From an uncultured Eubacterium sp. (GTDB lineage: Bacteria > Bacillota > Clostridia > Lachnospirales > Lachnospiraceae): a DNA stretch of 27,673 nt. The stretch covers positions 1 through 27,673 of the forward strand of contig CAKRKO010000030.1 of the NCBI GenBank assembly GCA_934358495.1, given 5' to 3'. Below, piece after piece: positions 22,905 through 27,673 of this stretch; the stretch's first letter is position 1, and every line of letters starts with the position of its first letter. The notes beneath the pieces were generated by a model, which did not search any database, was not told where the DNA came from, and saw nothing but the letters and a program-made list of their open reading frames with translations. Both the position numbers and the translations under genes were made by a program.

Positions 22905-23513
22905 ATGAAAAAAAGAATTCTGGCAGTGTGTCTGGCTGCAACAGCTTGCATCCTGCTTTCCACAACGATACAGACCCGATGCCTGCAGCAGAGCATGGCG
23001 CAGAAAGTACTGCGGTTCCATGTGCTGGCGAACAGTGACAGCACAGAAGACCAGGAACTGAAACGGAAGGTACGCGACCGGGTAGGAAGCGTGATGGCGG
23101 ATAAATTAAAAGATGCAAAGACTTTGGATGATAGTACGCAGGTGGTAGAGCAGAATCTGTGTGTGATCGAGGACTGTGCGGCAGCGGTGATCGAGGAAGA
23201 AGGTTACTGTTATCCCGTGAGAGCAACTCTTGAAAACTGTATGTTTCCGGAAAAAACATACGGAGCATATACCTTTCCGGGAGGCGAGTATGAGGCACTC
23301 CGTGTGGTGATCGGTTCCGGCGAGGGGCATAATTGGTGGTGTGTGATGTATCCGAATCTTTGTTTTGCAAACAGCATGTACGAGGTGGATGAGGATTCCG
23401 GGGAAAAACTGAGGGAAGTCCTTGAACCAACGGAGTATGCGGCAGTTTTGGAGAATGGAAATTTTAAGGTTCGGTTTAAAATGCTCGGATTTCTGAATCG
23501 TGTGCTTGAATAA
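22905..23513 (+). CDS. spoIIR: Stage II sporulation protein R
   Basis: The forespore-made signal protein that triggers SpoIIGA to process pro-sigma-E in the mother cell. It has 202 residues with an N-terminal signal/anchor segment (MKKRILAVCLAATACILLS). The family motifs are KVLRFHVLANSDSTEDQELKRKVRDRV, the YxxPV region, FPGGEYEALRVVIGSGEGHNWWCVMYPNLCF and KVRFKMLGF. AAAGGA (22890-22895) is too close to the ATG at 22896, so I place the start at 22905. It is expected to be under sigma-F; no clear box was found. Confidence 0.94.
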   Translation: MKKRILAVCLAATACILLSTTIQTRCLQQSMAQKVLRFHVLANSDSTEDQELKRKVRDRVGSVMADKLKDAKTLDDSTQVVEQNLCVIEDCAAAVIEEEGYCYPVRATLENCMFPEKTYGAYTFPGGEYEALRVVIGSGEGHNWWCVMYPNLCFANSMYEVDEDSGEKLREVLEPTEYAAVLENGNFKVRFKMLGFLNRVLE

Positions 23514-23534
23514 TTGCGCAAAAACCTTTACAAT

Positions 23535-23582
23535 GTGTGGGAGTTACTTCGTAGACCAAAAGTAATACACAGTATTATTTTT
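23535..23582 (+). other. Hairpin after spoIIR
   Basis: GTGT (23535-23538) pairs with ACAC (23567-23570), enclosing TTACTT (23544-23549) with AAGTAA (23560-23565). A short T-rich run follows at about 23575-23582. It could be a weak terminator or another fragment of the GTGGGAGT-containing family. Confidence 0.3.
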
Positions 23583-23674
23583 GGGGAAGAACTCATTTAC
23601 GATCAGGATTTACTGGCAGAAGAAATATAGAATAAAAAGTTAAGAAATAAGAAGAAAAGATGTGAGGACACAAT

Positions 23675-24127
23675 ATGACAAAAGACGTGTTGATTACCAT
23701 CAGCGGCGTACAAACGATAGATGGAGAAGTAAACAATCCGGTGGAGACTGTCACTCCGGGAGAATATTATTTCCGCAACGGCAAGCATTACATTCTGTAT
23801 GATGAAGTACAGGAAGGTGTGCAGGGCGTGACAAAGTGTATGCTCAAGATAGGAGAAGATACTGTGGATCTGTCCAAAAAGGGAACCGCCGGTGTACATA
23901 TGAGTTTTCAGAAAGACAAGAAGACACGGACTTCCTATCAGACACCATATGGAAGCATGATGCTTGGTTTTGATTCACGGATGATCCGGGTGATGGAGAC
24001 AGAGGATATGCTCCATGTGAAACTGGAATATGATATGGAAGTGGAAGAGGAGCATCTGGCAGAATGTACGTTGACGATGAAAATTAAATCCAAGGGAATG
24101 AATGAGCGAAAGGAAAAAGGGGAATGA
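23675..24127 (+). CDS. DUF1934 / YwiB-like small beta-barrel protein
   Basis: A 150-residue cytosolic protein that resembles the DUF1934 (YwiB, calycin-like) family: DVLITISGVQTIDGE at the N-terminus, EYYFRNGKHYILYDE, and a C-terminal strand-rich part ending in TLTMKIKS. No signal peptide or membrane segment. Function is unknown in the family. The stop overlaps the murI start (ATGA), and this pairing suggests co-translation. The family assignment is from motif memory. Confidence 0.75.
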   Translation: MTKDVLITISGVQTIDGEVNNPVETVTPGEYYFRNGKHYILYDEVQEGVQGVTKCMLKIGEDTVDLSKKGTAGVHMSFQKDKKTRTSYQTPYGSMMLGFDSRMIRVMETEDMLHVKLEYDMEVEEEHLAECTLTMKIKSKGMNERKEKGE

Positions 24128-24969
24128 CAGATATATTAAAAGAAAAAAACGAGTTTCGATATGCACCCATTGGTGTGTTTGATTCCGGCGTGGGTGGACT
24201 GACCGTGGTCAGAGAGATCATGCGTCAGATTCCAAACGAGCGGATCATTTATTTTGGAGATACTGCCCGTGTGCCTTACGGAAGTAAATCCAAGGAGACA
24301 ATCATCCGGTTCTCCCGACAGATCATTCGATTTTTACAGAGTAAAGGTGTAAAGGCTATCGTAATTGCCTGCAACACAGCAAGTGCACTTGCACTGGAGA
24401 CTGTCCAGCCGGAGTTTGATATACCGATCATTGGTGTGTTAAAACCCGGAGCTAAGGAAGCAGCCCGCGTGACAAAAAATGGAAAAATTGGCGTGATAGC
24501 TACTGAAAGTACGATTGAAAGCCAGGTGTATACTGAGGTTATTCATTCGCACAAACCAAATGCACAGGTGCTTGGCAAGCCATGTCCGCTGTTTGTGCCG
24601 CTGGTAGAAGAGGGATGGTTAAAGGATCCGGTGACTGTGGAAGTGGCAAACCGCTATCTGGAGCCATTGCTGGAATCCGGCATTGATACGCTGATCATGG
24701 GCTGTACCCACTATCCGCTGTTGCGTTCCACACTGCGTCAGATTATGGGAGAAAAAGTAAAGCTGGTAAATCCGGCTTATGAGACAGCCAGAGAACTGAA
24801 ATCCCTGCTGGAACGGAACGGACTGAACAATGACGGAAAGCAGAGCTACGAAGGACCGATGCATGAGTTTTATGTCAGTGATGCGGCGAACAAGTTTAAG
24901 AATTTTGCAAATTCTATTTTGCCATACGGGGTAGATACTACTCAACTGATCCACATTGAAGATTATTAG
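24124..24969 (+). CDS. murI: Glutamate racemase
   Basis: Makes D-glutamate for peptidoglycan. It has 281 residues with PIGVFDSGVGGLTVVREI at the start, the catalytic cysteines C83 (ACNTASA) and C194 (GCTHYPLL), and FGDTARVPYGSKS. It overlaps the DUF1934-like gene by 4 bases; AAAGGA lies about 8 bases before the ATG. A strong bidirectional terminator follows at once. Confidence 0.96.
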   Translation: MTDILKEKNEFRYAPIGVFDSGVGGLTVVREIMRQIPNERIIYFGDTARVPYGSKSKETIIRFSRQIIRFLQSKGVKAIVIACNTASALALETVQPEFDIPIIGVLKPGAKEAARVTKNGKIGVIATESTIESQVYTEVIHSHKPNAQVLGKPCPLFVPLVEEGWLKDPVTVEVANRYLEPLLESGIDTLIMGCTHYPLLRSTLRQIMGEKVKLVNPAYETARELKSLLERNGLNNDGKQSYEGPMHEFYVSDAANKFKNFANSILPYGVDTTQLIHIEDY

Positions 24970-24971
24970 AT

Positions 24972-25015
24972 AAAAAATAGCGTGATGAAAATTAACATTC
25001 ATCACGCTATTTTTT
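24972..25015. terminator. Bidirectional terminator between murI and the convergent gene
   Basis: A perfect 18-base-pair stem (core ATAGCGTGATGAA / TTCATCACGCTAT) with an 8-base loop; the arms begin with A6 and end with T6, so it works on both strands. Confidence 0.92.
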
Positions 25016-25059
25016 CACTTTTTGCCAAGAAATCACGTCGTATTTGCTATCAGACAAAA

Positions 25060-25503
25060 TTATTTCTGACCGGTAAGTTTTGCGAAGAAACCACGTTTCT
25101 TTTCCGGTTTTTCCAGTGGTCCACGCACACCGCGGACATCGGAGATGTAAAGACCGCTGACGGAAGCTTTTACTTCTTTTTTCACAGGGATCTGATCATA
25201 AATCTGATTGTCTGCGATGAGAACCATGATCTGAGGTCCGACTTTTGCTTTGACAACCGGTATTTTTGTCAGTTTTGCGAACTTCGGAGTCTGATCAATG
25301 ACCTGCTGTGGCAGACCAGATTCTTTCATACGAAGTTTTTTCTTGTCGATGATCAGCATATTTACCCACTGTGCAGCCTGGTCGATGGCAGCCTGCTGTT
25401 CATCACGTTTTTTCATATTTCTTTTTCCTAAGAAATACATAAGAATGAGGGCAGCCACACATACTGCGATAGAAATAATAAGCGTAATAATCTGTGGTGA
25501 CAC
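25060..25503 (-). CDS. Membrane-anchored protein of unknown function
   Basis: A 147-residue protein read on the minus strand. I do not recognise a named family. An N-terminal membrane helix (about 4-26, IITLIISIAVCVAALILMYFL) is followed by a basic stop-transfer GKRNMKKR and a cytosolic domain with the pattern VGPQIMVLIADNQIYDQIPVKKEVKASVSGLYI. The C-terminus is basic. The start is a GTG, supported by AAAGGAGG 10 bases upstream on the minus strand. It is convergent with murI and divergent from the foldase gene. Strong ribosome site and ordinary codon use argue that it is real. Confidence 0.75.
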   Translation of the reverse strand: MSPQIITLIISIAVCVAALILMYFLGKRNMKKRDEQQAAIDQAAQWVNMLIIDKKKLRMKESGLPQQVIDQTPKFAKLTKIPVVKAKVGPQIMVLIADNQIYDQIPVKKEVKASVSGLYISDVRGVRGPLEKPEKKRGFFAKLTGQK

Positions 25504-25614
25504 GGATATATTTCCTCCTTTATCGGTTTTTGTTCATAGTAAAACTAAGTCTAAGTGATATTGTATCATTGATTATGCGAAAACTCAAGAAAAAAATAGA
25601 AGAATCACTTTTCA

Positions 25615-25643
25615 TTTACAGGAAAATATGGTATCTTTAAAGA
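25615..25643 (+). promoter_or_regulatory. Candidate promoter of the foldase gene
   Basis: TTTACA (25615-25620), a 17-base spacer and TAAAGA (25638-25643), about 80 bases before the start. Confidence 0.35.
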
Positions 25644-25725
25644 CAGTGATGCCTTTTGAGAGAAGCGCAGACCGGGGGTGGATTTTTGGGGGAAAAGATT
25701 CATTCGACAGAAAGGAACAATAATA

Positions 25726-26913
25726 ATGAAAAAGAAACTCGTAATGGTACTAATGGCAGTTATGGTTGCAACTGCTGCACTTGGCGGATGTGGTCAGAAG
25801 GGTGCTGGTACAGGAACCAGTGTTTCCGCAGAAGAGGAGCAGGATGTGGAAATTTCCGCAAAGGAACTGCTGAAAGCAACAGACTATAAAGTAGAGAAAT
25901 ATGTAAAGCTGAATGACTATATGAATATGACAGTAGAACTGTCTCAGGATTATTCTGTGACAGATGATGCAATTCAGTCTTATATCGAGTATTTGATGTC
26001 TCAGTATCCGTCTTATGAAGTAAGTGACAAGAAGACTGTTGAGAGCGGTGATATCGTAAATATCGACTATGTCGGAAAAGTAGATGGCGAAGAGTTCAGC
26101 GGCGGCAGCGCTACAGGACAGCATCTGACCATCGGATCCGGATCTTTTATTGATGGATTCGAGGACGGACTGATTGGAAAAAATGTTGGCGATACCGTAG
26201 ATCTGAACCTGAAATTCCCGGATGACTATAATAATACAGATCTGGCAGGCAAGGACGTTGTATTTACCGTTACGATCAACAGCATTGATACACAGAAAGA
26301 AATGACTTATGATGATCTGACGGATGAATATGTCAGCCAGAATTTTTCAAATCAGGGAATAACAACTGTTGATGGCTTGAAATCTAAAGTAAGCAGCACT
26401 TTGGAGCAGCAGGTTTATAGCAATAAAATGTCTGAGATCCAGTCAGGTGTACTTTCCAAACTTCTGGAGGAGTGTGAGGTTACAATTCCGGATGGTTTGT
26501 TAGACCAGAGAATTTCCGAGTACAAAGACCGTGTGAATAAAGCGGTAGAAGAGAGCGGAAAGAGCTTTGAAGATTATATGGGAATGACCGAAGATGATTT
26601 CAATGATCAGGTAAGTGATTATATAGAGGAGAGTCTGAAACAGGAGCTGATCCTGGAAGCAATCGTAAAAGATCAGAACATCTCTATTTCTGAGAAAAAC
26701 TTTGAGACATTTGTAGACAGCTATGTTTCCCAGTATGGAATCGCAGACCGTGACACTTTCTATAAAGAGTATGGCGGAGAGGATTATGTAAGATTAAGCT
26801 ATGCTGAGAATCAGGCACTTTCCAAGGTGATGGACAGCGTAAAGACGACAGTTGCTGACAGTTCCGATTCTTCAGATACCGGAGCAGCTGACAGTTCCGC
26901 AGACGCAGAATAA
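25726..26913 (+). CDS. Lipoprotein FKBP-type peptidyl-prolyl isomerase with trigger-factor C-terminal domain
   Basis: A 395-residue extracytoplasmic foldase candidate. The ATG at 25726 follows AAAGGA; the earlier in-frame start at 25678 is not supported. The signal peptide ends in a lipobox LGGC with lipidated C22. An FKBP domain spans about 105-188 (ESGDIVNIDYVGKVDGEEF, then GSFIDGFEDGLIGKNVGDTVDL). A trigger-factor C-terminal-like helical domain runs from about 192 to 370 (TYDDLTDEYVSQNF, then TVDGLKSKVSSTLEQQ). The tail is rich in Ser, Asp and Ala. The ribosome-binding domain of trigger factor is missing, replaced by the lipoprotein anchor, so it probably helps fold exported proteins at the membrane surface. 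Confidence 0.9.
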   Translation: MKKKLVMVLMAVMVATAALGGCGQKGAGTGTSVSAEEEQDVEISAKELLKATDYKVEKYVKLNDYMNMTVELSQDYSVTDDAIQSYIEYLMSQYPSYEVSDKKTVESGDIVNIDYVGKVDGEEFSGGSATGQHLTIGSGSFIDGFEDGLIGKNVGDTVDLNLKFPDDYNNTDLAGKDVVFTVTINSIDTQKEMTYDDLTDEYVSQNFSNQGITTVDGLKSKVSSTLEQQVYSNKMSEIQSGVLSKLLEECEVTIPDGLLDQRISEYKDRVNKAVEESGKSFEDYMGMTEDDFNDQVSDYIEESLKQELILEAIVKDQNISISEKNFETFVDSYVSQYGIADRDTFYKEYGGEDYVRLSYAENQALSKVMDSVKTTVADSSDSSDTGAADSSADAE

Positions 26914-26972
26914 AAAATTAAGTTTGATGTAAAAAATAACAGCTAAGGGGCTGTATATTGGGAGGCAATGAT

Positions 26973-27673
26973 ATGGAGTTGACAAACATCCGGGATCTAT
27001 TCCGGAACAAAGAGACTTATCTTGAGAAAGAAGTATCTATCGGTGGATGGGTTCGTTCCGTTCGAGGATCCAAGACATTTGGATTTATCGTAGTAAATGA
27101 CGGTACTTTTTTCGAGCCGTTACAGGTAGTTTACGGTGATCATCTGGAAAATTTTGCAGAGATCTCCAAATTAAATGTAGGAGCAGCAATTATTGTGACA
27201 GGTAAGCTGGTGGCTACACCGGAAGCAAAGCAGCCGTTTGAAATTCAGGCAGCCAGTGTTGAAATCGAGGGTGCTTCCGCTCCGGACTATCCACTGCAGA
27301 AAAAACGTCACAGTTTTGAGTATCTGAGAACAATTTCTCATTTACGCCCGCGGACAAATACTTTCGAGGCAGTATTCAGAGTTCGTTCCCTGATCGCATA
27401 TGCAATCCACAAATTCTTCCAGGAGCGTGATTTCGTGTATGTACATACACCACTGATCACAGGAAGTGACTGCGAGGGTGCAGGCGAGATGTTCCAGGTT
27501 ACAACCATGGATTTGAATAATGTACCGAAAAAAGACGATGGAAGCGTTGATTTTACACAGGATTTCTTTGGAAAACCAACCAACCTGACCGTAAGTGGAC
27601 AGTTAAACGGTGAGACTTATGCGATGGCATTCAAGAATATCTACACCTTTGGACCGACTTTCCGTGCAGAAAA
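26973..27673 (+). CDS. asnS: Asparaginyl-tRNA synthetase, 3' end outside window
   Basis: A class IIb synthetase; only the first 233 codons are present because the window ends. The N-terminal OB anticodon-binding domain is clear (VSIGGWVRSVRGSKTFGFIVVNDG). Then come motif 1 region FRVRSLIAYAIHKFF, the class IIb ATP/Asx segment TPLITGSDCEGAGEMFQV, and SGQLNGETYAMAF with YTFGPTFRAE (motif 2 start), which separates AsnRS from AspRS. The ATG follows GGGAGG; an ATG five bases earlier is closed after four codons. Only 59 bases separate it from the foldase gene, with a small ACAGC / GCTGT hairpin and no room for a T-box leader. Confidence 0.95.
   Translation, partial: MELTNIRDLFRNKETYLEKEVSIGGWVRSVRGSKTFGFIVVNDGTFFEPLQVVYGDHLENFAEISKLNVGAAIIVTGKLVATPEAKQPFEIQAASVEIEGASAPDYPLQKKRHSFEYLRTISHLRPRTNTFEAVFRVRSLIAYAIHKFFQERDFVYVHTPLITGSDCEGAGEMFQVTTMDLNNVPKKDDGSVDFTQDFFGKPTNLTVSGQLNGETYAMAFKNIYTFGPTFRAE

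Noticed and set aside
22588..23430. 280-codon antisense open frame across the germination C subunit and spoIIR
   Set aside because: Spans two well-supported plus-strand genes and their spacer; composition is low-complexity Pro/Ser/Cys as expected for a shadow.
26914..26972. T-box leader for asnS
   Set aside because: Only 59 bases separate it from the upstream gene and no T-box sequence or antiterminator is seen.

Overview
The window looks like a chromosome segment from an anaerobic, spore-forming gut Firmicute, most likely of the family Lachnospiraceae. The signs are strong AGGAGG-type ribosome binding sites, moderate GC with AT-rich intergenic DNA, GerA-type germination genes and spoIIR, lipoprotein foldases, and an FAD-less molybdenum hydroxylase with a ferredoxin partner. 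The species cannot be fixed from the sequence. No rRNA, tRNA, CRISPR array or intact transposase gene was seen.

Region 1 (1-10340) is a purine/hydantoin module. It holds the 3' part of a D-hydantoinase/dihydropyrimidinase, a RidA deaminase, a TetR regulator, and then a probable operon: a fused [2Fe-2S]-Mo hydroxylase (XdhC-XdhA type, no FAD domain), a polyferredoxin with four [4Fe-4S] motifs coupled by an ATGA overlap, and an NCS2 xanthine/urate-type permease. A strong terminator follows. A second permease, about 93% identical in protein, has its own promoter and a long structured leader. After another terminator comes a cysteine desulfurase of the type found beside (selenium-dependent) Mo hydroxylases. 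My reading is uptake of an oxidised purine, redox chemistry at the Mo centre with electrons exchanged through the ferredoxin, ring hydrolysis by the hydantoinase, and enamine clean-up by RidA. This resembles the anaerobic uric-acid/purine clusters of gut bacteria; the other expected genes would lie left of the window.

Region 2 (10341-18935) holds rarA, an aspartate-type aminotransferase, a FlK-like thioesterase, a TetR gene on the minus strand, an FMN/[4Fe-4S]/FAD enoate-reductase-like enzyme, ispE and an FCD-type GntR regulator.

Region 3 (18936-27673) holds a three-gene germination receptor operon of A, B and C subunits, spoIIR, a DUF1934-like gene overlapping murI, an unassigned membrane-anchored protein on the minus strand, a lipoprotein with FKBP/trigger-factor domains, and the 5' part of asnS.

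The least explained content is intergenic. An element of about 168 bp with terminal inverted repeats occurs at 7446-7614 and, inverted, at 16998-17165, with a short derivative at 10349-10434. Differences between copies fall largely as paired changes in stems, so a folded structure is being kept. A second palindromic family lies at 7236-7325, 9043-9160 and 22818-22881. Both permeases also seem to lack two acidic residues that are nearly invariant in characterised NCS2 transporters.
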